Shown: piece by piece, positions 27,500 through 37,372 of the stretch
How positions within the stretch are numbered: the stretch's first letter is position 1
How the letters are laid out: each line of letters starts with the position of its first letter
NCBI GenBank assembly: GCA_902801885.1
Contig: CADCJX010000009.1
Coordinates: 487 to 64,486 of the forward strand
From: an uncultured Bacteroidia bacterium
GTDB taxonomy: Bacteria > Bacteroidota > Bacteroidia > Bacteroidales > UBA932
Direction: 5' to 3'
Length of the DNA stretch: 64,000 nt
The notes under the pieces: model-generated
What the model saw: the letters and a program-made list of their open reading frames with translations, nothing else
Databases searched by the model: none
What the model was told of the DNA's origin: nothing
Translations under genes and position numbers: made by a program

Positions 27500-28594
27500 A
27501 TGGGAAGGAACCGTCAGAACAAGTTCAGGGAAGCCATCCCGATTCCTCCCCCGGCACCTTTGCCGGAGGCGGAAGAGATCGACGTGAAGTCTGTCTTCAA
27601 TGAATATGTCTCCGGCTCCATCGACCTGATCGTCGTCCTCGGGCCCACCGCCTCAGGCAAAACTCGCTACGCCGTAGAATTGGCCCGGCAGCTCGGAGGT
27701 ATGGTACCCTCCGCAACCGTGGCCACCCTCGGCCACGTAAGAGGGGGGACCGGAGCGGAACGAAGTGAAGCGAGCGGTGGGGCCGAGCGAAGCGAGGCGT
27801 TGTCGGAGGGTACCATACCTCCGAGCTGTGAGATATTGTCTGCGGACAGCAGACAGGTCTACAGGGATATGACAATCGGGACGGGGAAGGATCTGGATGA
27901 ATACGGCGACGTGCCGTACCACCTCATCGATATAGTTCCGGCAGGGACCCGTTTCGACCTTTACCAATGGCTTCAAGCCTTTGAAGAGGCATACCAGGAC
28001 ATCCGTAGCCGCGGCAGGATTCCTATCCTCAGCGGCGGGACAGGACTGTACATCCAAGCGGCAATCAACGGCTATTCCCTCCCCCAGGTCCCACCGGATG
28101 AGGAACTCAGGGAGGAACTTGAGCAATATGGCATCGAGGAGTTGATCGAAAAGCTGGCTGAATACGGCCCTTTGCCTGACGAAGGTGTACTGCAAAGCAA
28201 GAGGAGGGTTATCAGGGCCCTGGAAGTAGCTGTTTATCAAAGCAAACAGCCTGTTGACAAGATCGAGGTCAAACCTAAGAAGGCCTTCTGCATCGGGACC
28301 CTCGTCAGCCGTGAGGAAAGGAACGCCCGGATTGATGCAAGACTAGACGCCAGGCTGCAGGGCGGCCTCATCGAAGAAGTCAGAAACCTGCTTGACAGTG
28401 GTATCAGGCCCGAGGACCTCATGTACTACGGCCTTGAGTACAAGTTCGTAACCCAGCACGTGCTGGGCATACTCAGCTACGAAGAGATGCGCCTTCTCCT
28501 TGGCAACGCCATCCATCAGTTCGCCAAGAGGCAGATGACCTGGTTCCGCGGGATGGAAAAGGACGGCATAAAGATCCATTGGACAAACGTTTAA
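27500..28594 (+). CDS. miaA: tRNA dimethylallyltransferase with an in-frame insertion
   Basis: 364 residues; adds a dimethylallyl group to A37 of tRNAs that read UNN codons. The P-loop GPTASGKTR, DSRQVYRDMTIGTGK, the HLID segment and SGGTGLYIQA are present. The family is normally about 300-310 residues. Here there is an N-terminal extension of about 45 residues rich in Pro and Glu, and about 43 extra residues between RQLGG and EILSADSRQ (about 66-108) encoded by a palindromic insertion. That place lies in the nucleotide-binding core just before the substrate-contacting DSRQ, so activity may be affected. A GTG at 27488 is in frame but overlaps smpB. purE follows after 13 nt. Confidence 0.93.
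   Translation: MGRNRQNKFREAIPIPPPAPLPEAEEIDVKSVFNEYVSGSIDLIVVLGPTASGKTRYAVELARQLGGMVPSATVATLGHVRGGTGAERSEASGGAERSEALSEGTIPPSCEILSADSRQVYRDMTIGTGKDLDEYGDVPYHLIDIVPAGTRFDLYQWLQAFEEAYQDIRSRGRIPILSGGTGLYIQAAINGYSLPQVPPDEELREELEQYGIEELIEKLAEYGPLPDEGVLQSKRRVIRALEVAVYQSKQPVDKIEVKPKKAFCIGTLVSREERNARIDARLDARLQGGLIEEVRNLLDSGIRPEDLMYYGLEYKFVTQHVLGILSYEEMRLLLGNAIHQFAKRQMTWFRGMEKDGIKIHWTNV
27690..27827. repeat. Palindromic insertion element inside miaA
   Basis: A perfect 24-bp inverted repeat bounds it (27690-27713 and 27804-27827), each arm including the host bases AGCTCGGA or their inverse. Inside are a 6-bp GTGGCC/GGCCAC hairpin and two GC-rich units of the GAGCGnA.CGA type that translate as GAERSEA twice. 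The frame is kept throughout. The whole could fold as a roughly 138-nt hairpin in the mRNA. Confidence 0.75.
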
Positions 28595-28607
28595 ATATTC
28601 ATACATC

Positions 28608-29075
28608 ATGAAAGTTGCGATAATCATGGGATCGACGAGCGACCTGGATGTCATGTCCGGCGCCTTCGGCATCCTCGAGGACTTCGGGATTGAATTCGAA
28701 AAGAGGGTCATAAGCGCCCACAGGACTCCCGAACTCATGTTCGAATACACCAAAGGCCTGAAGGACCGGGGTTTCGGAGTGGTCATCGCCGGTGCTGGCG
28801 GAGCAGCCCACCTGGCAGGTGTCGCAGCCGGGCTCACCACCCTTCCGGTAATTGCCGTCCCTATGGCCACCAAGAATCTTGGAGGCCTTGATTCCCTCCT
28901 TTCAATGGTCCAGATGCCCACCGGCATTCCGGTGGCAACCGTCGCTATCGGAGGCGCCAAGAACGCTGCCATCCTCGCAGCCGAGATCCTGGCACTAGGC
29001 GACAAGGCCATTTCCGACAAGCTGGATGCCTATCGCGAGGCCCAGGCCGACAAAATACGTAATACAGTTATCTAA
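28608..29075 (+). CDS. purE: N5-carboxyaminoimidazole ribonucleotide mutase
   Basis: 155 residues of purine synthesis (N5-CAIR to CAIR). The family signature is clear: IIMGSTSDLDVM, VISAHRTPE with the active-site His, and AGAGGAAHLAG. Residues and length are those of the small class I enzyme, which normally works with PurK; no purK is visible in the window. The next gene starts directly after its stop codon, so the two are co-transcribed. Confidence 0.97.
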   Translation: MKVAIIMGSTSDLDVMSGAFGILEDFGIEFEKRVISAHRTPELMFEYTKGLKDRGFGVVIAGAGGAAHLAGVAAGLTTLPVIAVPMATKNLGGLDSLLSMVQMPTGIPVATVAIGGAKNAAILAAEILALGDKAISDKLDAYREAQADKIRNTVI

Positions 29076-30074
29076 ATGAAGACCAAGATGTTGGCCGCAC
29101 TGCTGGCGCTCTTCCCGCTGGCAGCGCAAGCCCAGAGCGTAGTCACCCTGCAACCATCCAAGGAAGATGGCAGGTACACAATCGAGACCACTGTCAACGG
29201 AGTCGGAGTCCGCACCTACTACACCGAAGAGAACTGGTTCGTAAGCATGTCCACGACCACCTACCTCTTCCTTTATGAGAACGGATATATCCATGACGAG
29301 GACGTCAAAGGAATCACTTCACTGAAATTGCCGGACGGATCCAGCTCGAAGGGAGCCGCTTTCGTCATCAGGAAACTCAAGGTCGGAGACCATGTGCTCG
29401 TGACAGACATCCCAGCCTTTGTCGTAAGCAAACAGACTGTCCCCTTGATCATCGGAAGTTCCGCCTTCGAAAGCCTCGGCGAAGTGACCAGGGATGGTGA
29501 CAGGATAGTGATAGGCGACCTGGAGGATGTGGAGTCTCTGGCAGAGGTGGTGGATCCCGTAGACAGCCTCCGCATCGCCGCCCAAGCCCACCTCGATGCC
29601 GAAGAATACGATGAAGCGATCAAGTGCTTCTCAGCCCTCAAGGACAAGGACGCCTTGAATATGCTGACACAGTACCAGTATGCCATGCTTCTCGGGATCC
29701 TTGGGAGGGACCAGGAGAACATCGAATTGTCGGAAGACTGGCTTTCCTCCAACGAAGGGAAATCACTTACGATGGACTACTGGATACACAATGGAATGGG
29801 GGCATCTTTCGCCCGCCTCAGCGACAATTCCAATGCTATCGCGAGTCTTGAGAAAGCGGTAAGTGTATATTATAGATTATTCAACACCTCTGAAAAAGGC
29901 ATCAAGGCAGGCAATTTCCACGACAATAACCTGGGTTCCACCCTTTACCGGCTCGGCAGGGTTTACGCAGCCGAAAGCAAAGTCAGGATGACGGAGACAT
30001 ACTGCTCCCTTGCTGCCAAGTGCGGCTACCAGCCTGCCATTGACTTCTGCAATCAGTATAAGATCAAGTACTAG
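29076..30074 (+). CDS. Secreted retropepsin-like domain with TPR region (degenerate protease)
   Basis: 332 residues with a signal peptide (MKTKMLAALLALFPLAAQAQ). Residues about 25-165 have the layout of bacterial retropepsin-like aspartic proteases: the flap region LPDGSSSKGAAFVI, VTDIPAFVV and the LIIGSSAFESLG end. However, the catalytic D-T/S-G motif expected near residue 50 is replaced by TEENWFVSM, so protease activity is unlikely. Residues about 170-325 are helical TPR-like repeats (AQAHLDAEEYDEAIKCF). The start codon abuts the purE stop. The gene ends 2 nt from the convergent LacI regulator. A binding or scaffolding role is inferred. Confidence 0.6.
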   Translation: MKTKMLAALLALFPLAAQAQSVVTLQPSKEDGRYTIETTVNGVGVRTYYTEENWFVSMSTTTYLFLYENGYIHDEDVKGITSLKLPDGSSSKGAAFVIRKLKVGDHVLVTDIPAFVVSKQTVPLIIGSSAFESLGEVTRDGDRIVIGDLEDVESLAEVVDPVDSLRIAAQAHLDAEEYDEAIKCFSALKDKDALNMLTQYQYAMLLGILGRDQENIELSEDWLSSNEGKSLTMDYWIHNGMGASFARLSDNSNAIASLEKAVSVYYRLFNTSEKGIKAGNFHDNNLGSTLYRLGRVYAAESKVRMTETYCSLAAKCGYQPAIDFCNQYKIKY

Positions 30075-30076
30075 TC

Positions 30077-31129
30077 TCAGAAACTGGCCTCGATAGGTTC
30101 AGCACCGAAGTGGCCGCCCAGTACGAGTTTGGCCTTGAGAGAGACAACCTTGTCCTCTTGCGAGGCCTGCTCTTCGATAAGCTTCTGCAACAGATTGAAA
30201 GACTTTTCACCAATCTCTTCAAGAGGCTGGACTACGTGAGGGATGACGGGCTTCTTGAGATCATAGATATCACTCTCATCGAAGCACACGAAAGAGAAGT
30301 CTTTAGGAAGATTGAAGCCAAGTACGTTCAAGGCATTGAAGCTGTACATCGCAAGTTTCTTCGTGGGCAGGATGAAGGCCTCGGAACCTCGCTTGGCGGC
30401 ATCGCGGAAAATCTCTATCGTGCACTTCCTTGCGGCCTCCGTTTCGTAATCAATCCTGTGGATCATGACATCATCCTTGAGTCCAGCCTCCTCCATTGCC
30501 TTGGAGTAGCCCAATTCCCTGTCGGTAAGACTTGTGACACCCAGTTTGTAGGATATCATCTCTATCTTGCCGAAACCTTGGTGGATAAGGTACTTGGTAG
30601 CCATGATTCCCGCGTCGACATTGTCAACAAGTACACGGCCGAAACCTTCTCCGGGGATGTCCCTGTCAATCAGAACCGTGGGAATGCCGACATTGATCGC
30701 CCTGGAAAGGGCGCCTTCAGCGCCAAGGCAGGGGGCGACGATAAGCCCCTCTACATTGAACCCGACCATCGTGTCGACAAGATGTTCGAGTTTGGTAGGA
30801 TTCTCTTCGGAAGAAGCAAAGATTACCGTGTAACCAGCCTTGTAGGCAATGTTCTCCAAATTCCTGCAGATTTCAGCAAAGAACGGATTGGCTATGTCTG
30901 AGACTATGACCGCAATAGAGTGAGACTTGCCACTACGAAGAGATGCAGCTGCATTGTTGCGGCGATAACCCAGTCGCTTGGCTACTTCAAGGACCCTCGC
31001 AGCGGTACCTGGATTGACAGGACAGTCCAATCGACCGTCCTTGCCCATCTTGGCATTCATTACAAAGGACACTAAAGTTACTGAAACTCCTGCTTCACGC
31101 GCAACATCTCTAATCGTGACTTTCTTCAT
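30077..31129 (-). CDS. LacI-family transcriptional regulator
   Basis: 350 residues with a LacI helix-turn-helix (VTIRDVAREAGVSVTLVSFVMN), the hinge helix region (NNAAASLRSGKSHSIAVIVSDIANPFF) and a periplasmic-binding-like effector domain ending in FVCFDESDIYDL and VVQPLEEIGEKSFNLL. The frame is open to 31180, overlapping hppA, but the ATG at 31129 gives the usual MKKVTIRDVA start and lies 43 nt after the hppA stop. The effector is unknown; sugar-responsive control of a nearby or distant glycan locus is possible. No paired operator was proven. Confidence 0.9.
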   Translation of the reverse strand: MKKVTIRDVAREAGVSVTLVSFVMNAKMGKDGRLDCPVNPGTAARVLEVAKRLGYRRNNAAASLRSGKSHSIAVIVSDIANPFFAEICRNLENIAYKAGYTVIFASSEENPTKLEHLVDTMVGFNVEGLIVAPCLGAEGALSRAINVGIPTVLIDRDIPGEGFGRVLVDNVDAGIMATKYLIHQGFGKIEMISYKLGVTSLTDRELGYSKAMEEAGLKDDVMIHRIDYETEAARKCTIEIFRDAAKRGSEAFILPTKKLAMYSFNALNVLGFNLPKDFSFVCFDESDIYDLKKPVIPHVVQPLEEIGEKSFNLLQKLIEEQASQEDKVVSLKAKLVLGGHFGAEPIEASF

Positions 31130-31172
31130 TGTTGTTGGGGTATTTGTTAGTTCGTAAATGTTAATAAACTTA

Positions 31173-33365
31173 TTATCCATGTATCATTACGATCAGGCCG
31201 GCCACAACGATCGAAACCATGCTCATCAGCTTGATAAGGATGTTGAGCGAAGGACCTGAAGTATCCTTGAAGGGATCGCCTACAGTGTCTCCGACGACAG
31301 TCGCATGATGGTTGACAGAATTCTTGCCACCGAAATGTCCGTCTTCGACATATTTTTTGGCATTGTCCCAGGCCCCGCCTGAATTCGCAAGGAATATTGC
31401 AAGAATAAAGCCAGCACCGAGTCCTCCGATAAGAAGACCCATGACTCCGGCTTCTCCCAGCACGACACCTACCAAAATGGGGACAATAATGGCTGTCAAT
31501 GCAGGAAGGATCATCTCATGCTGGGCAGCCTTGGTCGAAATCTCTACGCAACGCTTGTAGTCGGGACGCTTCCTCCCTTCCAGGATACCTGCAATCTCCT
31601 TGAACTGGCGACGTACTTCCACTACCATCTTCTCCGCTGCACGGCCGACTGCATTCATTGTCATGCCGCAGAAGAGGAAAGCCATCATGGCTCCAAGGAA
31701 GACCCCTGAAAGAACACGGGGGTTCATAAGGTTGACCTGATAGTACTGCACCAGATCCGGTATAGTTGCATGGGCCACTTGGACCACCCTGTCACCTATG
31801 GTGATCGCAGTAGTGCCGACGTGCTGGAGACCTATCTTGATTTCTTCTATGTATGAAGCGAGGAGAGCCAGGGCTGTCAAGGCTGCTGAACCGATAGCGA
31901 AGCCTTTGCCGGTGGCGGCAGTGGTGTTTCCAAGTGCGTCAAGGGTGTCGGTACGATGCCTGACCTCAGGATCAAGCTCACTCATCTGGGCATTGCCGCC
32001 TGCATTGTCGGCAATCGGTCCATAAGCATCGGTAGCAAGGGTGATTCCGAGAGTTGAAAGCATTCCCACGGCAGCAATGCTGATTCCGTAAAGGCCGAAA
32101 CTGATCAGTGAAGGATCGAATGAGAATCCAGTGGCAAAAAGATATGAAAGAAGTATCGCAACCACAATGGTAACGACCGGAATGCAGGTAGAGATCATTC
32201 CAAGTCCTATACCCTGAATGATGACTGTAGCAGGACCGGTCTGTGAACTCTCAGCAAGTTTCTGGGTCGGCTTATATGAATGGGAAGTGTAGTATTCGGT
32301 AGCCTTGCCGATTATCACTCCGGCGAGAAGGCCGGAAATCACGGAAAGGCTCAGCTGCCACCAGTTTGCGAATCCCAACAGCTTGAAGACTCCGAATGTA
32401 ACCACGGCGATCAAGGCTGCCGAGAGGTTTGTTCCGACACTCAAGGACTTGAGGAGCTGCTGGAGACCGGCCCCTTCCTTAGTGCGCACCGCATATATTC
32501 CTATGATGGAAAGAACCACACCTATAGCCGCTATTATCATAGGAGCCAGGATGGCCTTCATCTGGCTGTCCACTCCAGCACTGAAATAAGCCGAAGCTCC
32601 GAGGGCCATTGTGGCGAGGATTGAACCGCAATAGGATTCATAGAGGTCGGCGCCCATGCCGGCGACGTCTCCCACATTGTCACCTACATTGTCTGCAATG
32701 GTAGCCGGGTTACGGGGATCGTCTTCAGGAATGTCCTGCTCGACCTTTCCGACTATGTCAGCTCCCACATCCGCGGCCTTGGTGTAGATTCCTCCACCGA
32801 CCCTGGCGAACAAGGCCTGGGTGGAAGCACCCATTCCGAAGGTAAGCATCGTGGTAGTGATTACGACGAGTTTCTGGGACACGTCCGGATTGTCTACGCA
32901 TGCGTTGAGGACCACCCACCAGATTGAAATGTCGAGTAGTCCGAGTCCGACGACTGTCAAACCCATGACCGCACCTGAACGGAAGGCAAGCTTAAGTCCG
33001 GAATTGAGCGACCTGCTGACTGCATTCGCTGTCCTGGCTGATGCGTAGGTTGCAGTCCTCATGCCGATGTAACCGGCAAGGGCGGAGAAGAATCCTCCCG
33101 TGAGGAAAGCAAACGGCACCCAGCCATTCTGGACATGAAGGACGTAAGCCATGAAGGCAAACAACAGGGCAAGGACGATGAACACTATCAGGACCACCTT
33201 GTACTGCTGCTTGAGATAGGCCATGGCGCCTTCTCTGACGTACTGCGCTATTTCTTTCATGGTCGGAGTACCTTCGTCCTCCTTCCTCATCTGGCGGTAA
33301 AACAACCACGCGAAGAGCAGTGCCAGGATGGATGCTACCGGGACAAGATAGAATAGATAATTCAT
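31173..33365 (-). CDS. hppA: Membrane-bound ion-pumping pyrophosphatase
   Basis: A 730-residue multi-pass membrane enzyme that couples pyrophosphate hydrolysis to export of H+ and/or Na+. Hallmarks: the catalytic-site segment [40 protein letters not shown], and [18 protein letters not shown]. The Ala at the position after GNTTA fits the K+-dependent class (K+-independent enzymes have Lys there). Length is as expected. The ATG at 33365 is preferred over a GTG six bases upstream. A terminator for the preceding glycosidase gene lies in the 104-nt gap; no clear promoter for hppA is seen. Confidence 0.95.
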   Translation of the reverse strand: MNYLFYLVPVASILALLFAWLFYRQMRKEDEGTPTMKEIAQYVREGAMAYLKQQYKVVLIVFIVLALLFAFMAYVLHVQNGWVPFAFLTGGFFSALAGYIGMRTATYASARTANAVSRSLNSGLKLAFRSGAVMGLTVVGLGLLDISIWWVVLNACVDNPDVSQKLVVITTTMLTFGMGASTQALFARVGGGIYTKAADVGADIVGKVEQDIPEDDPRNPATIADNVGDNVGDVAGMGADLYESYCGSILATMALGASAYFSAGVDSQMKAILAPMIIAAIGVVLSIIGIYAVRTKEGAGLQQLLKSLSVGTNLSAALIAVVTFGVFKLLGFANWWQLSLSVISGLLAGVIIGKATEYYTSHSYKPTQKLAESSQTGPATVIIQGIGLGMISTCIPVVTIVVAILLSYLFATGFSFDPSLISFGLYGISIAAVGMLSTLGITLATDAYGPIADNAGGNAQMSELDPEVRHRTDTLDALGNTTAATGKGFAIGSAALTALALLASYIEEIKIGLQHVGTTAITIGDRVVQVAHATIPDLVQYYQVNLMNPRVLSGVFLGAMMAFLFCGMTMNAVGRAAEKMVVEVRRQFKEIAGILEGRKRPDYKRCVEISTKAAQHEMILPALTAIIVPILVGVVLGEAGVMGLLIGGLGAGFILAIFLANSGGAWDNAKKYVEDGHFGGKNSVNHHATVVGDTVGDPFKDTSGPSLNILIKLMSMVSIVVAGLIVMIHG

Positions 33366-33397
33366 AACCACAGTTTTAACGATTTAAAAACCGATAT

Positions 33398-33430
33398 TAA
33401 AAAAAAGTCCTCTGCATGGGCTAGAGGACA
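33398..33430 (-). terminator. Terminator of the glycosidase operon
   Basis: On the minus strand, a 7-bp stem GTCCTCT/AGAGGAC with a 9-nt loop precedes a run of T residues, 40 nt after the stop of the GH127-like gene. Confidence 0.8.
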
Positions 33431-33469
33431 AATATAAGAAAAATCTAAAAAAGTTATCCCTACAGAGGC

Positions 33470-35485
33470 TTATCTGACAGGGAATTCTGCAATCCTGAGG
33501 GTCGTACACCCGTAAGGAATAAGCTCAATGGTCTCTTCCGGGCCGACACGCCCTCCCTGCTGACGGTAGAAAGGAACCTGTCCGGCGGAGCCGCGATAGG
33601 CTGTCCAGTCAAGGAGTTCCTTCGCCGGACACTTTATCATAAGAGGGGTATTCTCCGGATTCCATGGATAAAGGCCGGCATCAGCTCCGGTACGCACCAG
33701 GGTAAACTTTTCACCAAGACTCTTGGCGGAGATGTCCTTGCGGGAAAAACACCAGTTCCACTTCGAAGGAGATGTCACTTCGTAGTACCAGTCACCGTAT
33801 CTTACCCTCTCTTCAGGTTTGAATTCCTTCCTGGTCCAGTTTTCCTGCATTTTGAGGGCATACACCAGCGGGCCTCTTTCAACCACGGCAGCACGGTCGT
33901 ACCACTCTCCGCAGCTGATCTTCATAGGAAGTTCGATGGTGACCATATCTCCCCTCTTCCAGTTTCTCCTGAGGGACACCACGTCACCGGCAGAACAAAC
34001 CTGGCCGGAGACTTCCCCATTGACTTTCACCACAGGCTCACTGCACCATGAAGGGATACGGAACTTGATGGGGAAATATGCTCCCTTGACCTTTTTGTCA
34101 GGGAAAGAAACCGTCAAACGGATCTCTTCGTCGAAAGGATAGAAGGTCTCTTCCTTGACACTCACCCTGGTTCCTCCTGCGACTTCAGCCTCAACGGAAG
34201 AAGGCGCGAAGACAAGGGCAGCGAGGCCGCCGTCATCAGTGGCGTACCAAAGGTTCTGGGTGAACTTTGGCCAACCCTGGTGCACGTTGGTCGTACAGCA
34301 GGGATAGCCGTTCAAGATGCCGAAGACCTGGTCCGTGTCGTCATGCGGTGTCGAGAAATTACGCATAGTGTTGCGCGTACATTCGATCTGGTTGGTCTGC
34401 TGGAAATACTGCCTGGCAGTAAAATCGTCAGTAACCTGCGTAGGGAGGGCATTGTAAGCCACTCTCTCTAGATAGTCCGCCCAGTGGGTGTCGCCTGTGA
34501 TGCGAAGCATCTCTTCCAGGGAAAACATCATCTCGACAGCCGTACACAATTCAGATCCACGGGTCGGGTCACCGTAGTTGATCAGCTCGTCACCGGCCCA
34601 GAGTCCGGTGGGCAGGCCGAGGTAGTCGTGGATGACCTTCTCTCCCCTGCGCATCGCTTCCAGAAGCTTGGGATCCTTGCTCTGCTGGTAATAGATCACT
34701 GGTTCCTTGAACCCTTGTCCAAGGTTGACGCAGTGCATGCTATTCTGGGTGCGGAGCATTTCCCCGTCGTAGAAGATCTGACTCCACTTGGTACTCTGGG
34801 AGTGGATCAGTTCACCAAGTTCCAGAAGGTATTTCTCACCAGTCAGGTTGTAAAGCCAAAGTACAATCTCAAGATTGTCTCCCCCACGCTGCGCCCCCCA
34901 GAAAGTCCAGTTGTCAAGAGGGAACTTGGGGAGCATCCTTAGCTGGTAACGGAAGTATTTGTCCAGGAAAGGAATCACCCTCGAGTCCCTGGTGGCCATG
35001 TAATACTGCTTGATTATCTTGAGGGCGACCATCTTCGGCCACCAGTCATGGGAATTATTCCTTTGCAGACCGGGCTCCGGATCACGGTCAGTGTCCGGAC
35101 CGAAATACCCGTCTTCTTTCTGGGAACCCAGGATGGCTTCAACCCAGACCTGTGCCTTGGCCTTCAGTTTCTCATCGTCGAGGATATATGCCAGGGGAAG
35201 CAGGCCGTCTATCCAGTAAGGGCCTCTTTCCCAAGCATCTCCGTCACCTCCTAGCCAAGCATTGCGTGCTCCCACGACATTGGGATAGACCTCATCCAGA
35301 TGTCCAGTCAAGCCTGTAACCTGTGCCTGCAGCTGAAGTCTGAGCCAGCCTTCAGGCTTTATAGCTCCCAAAGGAAGTTCCAGATAGCGGCTCTCGGTCA
35401 GTGGAGAGCGATTGGGAATATAATCTCGCGCGAAGGAAACGGTGCTCAATAGCACCGTCGCCAGGATGGCGGCAAACTGTCTCAT
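33470..35485 (-). CDS. GH127/DUF1680-like glycosidase (secreted)
   Basis: 671 residues with a signal peptide (MRQFAAILATVLLSTVSFA). The catalytic (alpha/alpha)6 region reads LPLGAIKPEGWLRLQLQAQ, ERGPYWIDGLLPLAY and QKEDGYFGP, typical of DUF1680 proteins. The zinc/nucleophile region of GH127 is recognisable as IECTRNTMRNFS and NGYPCCTTN (paired Cys), followed by a beta-sandwich tail. Family members cleave beta-L-arabinofuranosides, but this branch is more divergent than its neighbour, so the sugar is uncertain. The ATG at 35485 is chosen because the longer frame overlaps the upstream gene. It is the last of three glycosidase genes. Confidence 0.8.
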   Translation of the reverse strand: MRQFAAILATVLLSTVSFARDYIPNRSPLTESRYLELPLGAIKPEGWLRLQLQAQVTGLTGHLDEVYPNVVGARNAWLGGDGDAWERGPYWIDGLLPLAYILDDEKLKAKAQVWVEAILGSQKEDGYFGPDTDRDPEPGLQRNNSHDWWPKMVALKIIKQYYMATRDSRVIPFLDKYFRYQLRMLPKFPLDNWTFWGAQRGGDNLEIVLWLYNLTGEKYLLELGELIHSQSTKWSQIFYDGEMLRTQNSMHCVNLGQGFKEPVIYYQQSKDPKLLEAMRRGEKVIHDYLGLPTGLWAGDELINYGDPTRGSELCTAVEMMFSLEEMLRITGDTHWADYLERVAYNALPTQVTDDFTARQYFQQTNQIECTRNTMRNFSTPHDDTDQVFGILNGYPCCTTNVHQGWPKFTQNLWYATDDGGLAALVFAPSSVEAEVAGGTRVSVKEETFYPFDEEIRLTVSFPDKKVKGAYFPIKFRIPSWCSEPVVKVNGEVSGQVCSAGDVVSLRRNWKRGDMVTIELPMKISCGEWYDRAAVVERGPLVYALKMQENWTRKEFKPEERVRYGDWYYEVTSPSKWNWCFSRKDISAKSLGEKFTLVRTGADAGLYPWNPENTPLMIKCPAKELLDWTAYRGSAGQVPFYRQQGGRVGPEETIELIPYGCTTLRIAEFPVR

Positions 35486-35498
35486 ATTCAGAGAACTT

Positions 35499-37364
35499 TT
35501 AAATCTCGGCAAGAGGGACCCAGACCTTCATCTTTCCGGCCTCACGGTTGTCCCATGAATAATAAGGAATATAGTTCAGAGTCTGACTGCCGGCATGGGC
35601 CTCGATGCTCACTATTCCATGAAGTTTGCCGGGCTCGAATGCAACATCGAAAGAGGCATCCTCCGCTATCCTCAGGTCATCAAAACCTTCCTTGTTGTCA
35701 GCCTCCTCGATGCAGTACACTATCGGTCCGCGCTGGATGGCACGCTTGCCGATATCTTCCTTCACCCTGGGATCGGCTGCTACGACTTCGACGGGCATGT
35801 CGAAATTGATCTCGACCAGATCTCCGTCAGACCATTTGCGGTCAATGACGGCATAGCCTTTCTCTACCGGAGCTTCAACTGTTTCTCCGTTTACAGAAAG
35901 AGTGTAGTTCTTGCACCAGCCGGGGACACGCAGGCGTACCTGTGTCTGGAGACTGCCTTTGACACCTACCTTGAGAGCTACGGCCCCTTCCCAGGGATAG
36001 TTGGTCTCCTGGGTAAGCGTTACAGCTTTCCTGCCGACCTTGACATCAGCCTTGTTTCCCATGTAGAGATTGACCCAGATGGCATTGTCGGAGACTCCGT
36101 AGATGTAGTTGCCGATCGAAGGAAGGAAGCGGCATATCTGGCTGGGGCAGCAGGCGCAGCCGTACCAGGCCTGGCGGTGATGTCCTCCGAGTGACTCGAG
36201 AGGATTGACATAGAAGAATCTGTCTCCGTCAAGGGATATTCCGGCCAGGGCGCCGTTGTACATGGAGCGCTCCATGACGTCGGCGTACTTGCTGTCTCCG
36301 GTGAACTGGTTCATCCTCCAGTTCCAGAACACCATGCCCACGGAAGCGCAGGTCTCACAGTAGGCTGTCAGGTTCGGGAGGTCATAGTCCTCGGTGAATC
36401 CTTCATTGCTGGCACTCTGTCCGATTCCTCCGGTAATGTACATATTCCTCAGGACGACGTCGTCCCAGAGGCGGTTGAGGGCTCCGATATAGCCCTGGTC
36501 ACCGGTGTAAGCCGCCACATCTGCCATTCCGCAATAGAGGTACATGGAGCGGACGGCATGGCCGGAAATGTCGGTCATCTCACGGACAGGGACTTCATCC
36601 TGGTAGTAATGCGGCGGCCAAGGCTTGTCGATGAGCTTCCCGTAAGTACCGTAACCATGACCGCGCTGGTCCAGGAGCCAGTCTGCAAAATCAAGGTACT
36701 TTTTCTCACCGGTCGTCTCGAAGAGTTTCACGAGGGCAAGTTCGATCTCCTCATGACCAGGCACCCAGTGACGCTTCCCGGAGCCGAAGACAGTCATCAT
36801 GTGATCTGCCATCCTTATGCAGACGTCCAGCAGCTTGCGCTTGCCGGTGACCTTGTAGTAGGCCACTCCAGCTTCGATCATGTGACCGGCGCAGTACATC
36901 TCATGCTTGTCCATGTTGTCCCAGCGGTTCTCCAGGCCGGTCAAGGTGTAGAAAGTGTTGATGTAACCGTCCTCTTGCTGCGCGGCTGCGAACTTGTCGA
37001 TCCATTCGTCGCATTTTGCCTCCAGGACGGGATCAGGATTGTTCTGGAGCGAATAAGCCATGCCCTCGAGAGCCTTGTAGACATCGGAATCGTCGAAGAA
37101 TATTCCCGAATGCTCTCCTTCGCCCTTAGCGGCATTCTCAAAATTGCGGATCCTGCCTGTCTGGTTCTCTATCTGGTCGATGCAGACGTCCAGGGTCACA
37201 TCCTTATGACTCTTGAGCCTGGGTGACCAGAAACTGTCGTTGATCACCACATCAGAGAAATAGACCGGGGATATCATCTTCATGTTGGCCCCGTCCTTCT
37301 TTTCAGAACAGGAAGAAAGGGCTACGGCAAGTATTGCAGCGCCAAGGATGATTCTATGCTTCAT
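35499..37364 (-). CDS. GH127 beta-L-arabinofuranosidase (lipoprotein)
   Basis: 621 residues with a lipobox (AVALSSC, Cys 19). The HypBA1-type active site is complete: ETC (Glu 337, Cys 339) and CACC (Cys 405 and 406), forming the zinc-cysteine centre with a Cys nucleophile. The helical barrel has QQEDGYINTFYTL and HEMYCAGHMIEAGVA. A beta-sandwich follows (residues about 430-615). Expected to release L-arabinofuranose from plant glycans or hydroxyproline-linked arabinosides; location periplasm or cell surface. It follows GH43 by 8 nt and precedes the second GH127-like gene by 13 nt. Confidence 0.9.
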   Translation of the reverse strand: MKHRIILGAAILAVALSSCSEKKDGANMKMISPVYFSDVVINDSFWSPRLKSHKDVTLDVCIDQIENQTGRIRNFENAAKGEGEHSGIFFDDSDVYKALEGMAYSLQNNPDPVLEAKCDEWIDKFAAAQQEDGYINTFYTLTGLENRWDNMDKHEMYCAGHMIEAGVAYYKVTGKRKLLDVCIRMADHMMTVFGSGKRHWVPGHEEIELALVKLFETTGEKKYLDFADWLLDQRGHGYGTYGKLIDKPWPPHYYQDEVPVREMTDISGHAVRSMYLYCGMADVAAYTGDQGYIGALNRLWDDVVLRNMYITGGIGQSASNEGFTEDYDLPNLTAYCETCASVGMVFWNWRMNQFTGDSKYADVMERSMYNGALAGISLDGDRFFYVNPLESLGGHHRQAWYGCACCPSQICRFLPSIGNYIYGVSDNAIWVNLYMGNKADVKVGRKAVTLTQETNYPWEGAVALKVGVKGSLQTQVRLRVPGWCKNYTLSVNGETVEAPVEKGYAVIDRKWSDGDLVEINFDMPVEVVAADPRVKEDIGKRAIQRGPIVYCIEEADNKEGFDDLRIAEDASFDVAFEPGKLHGIVSIEAHAGSQTLNYIPYYSWDNREAGKMKVWVPLAEI

Positions 37365-37372
37365 ATTCTTTA

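Noticed and set aside
33366-33397. A promoter for hppA right upstream of its start
   Set aside because: No TAnnTTTG box in reading direction could be found in the short interval between the terminator and the ATG.
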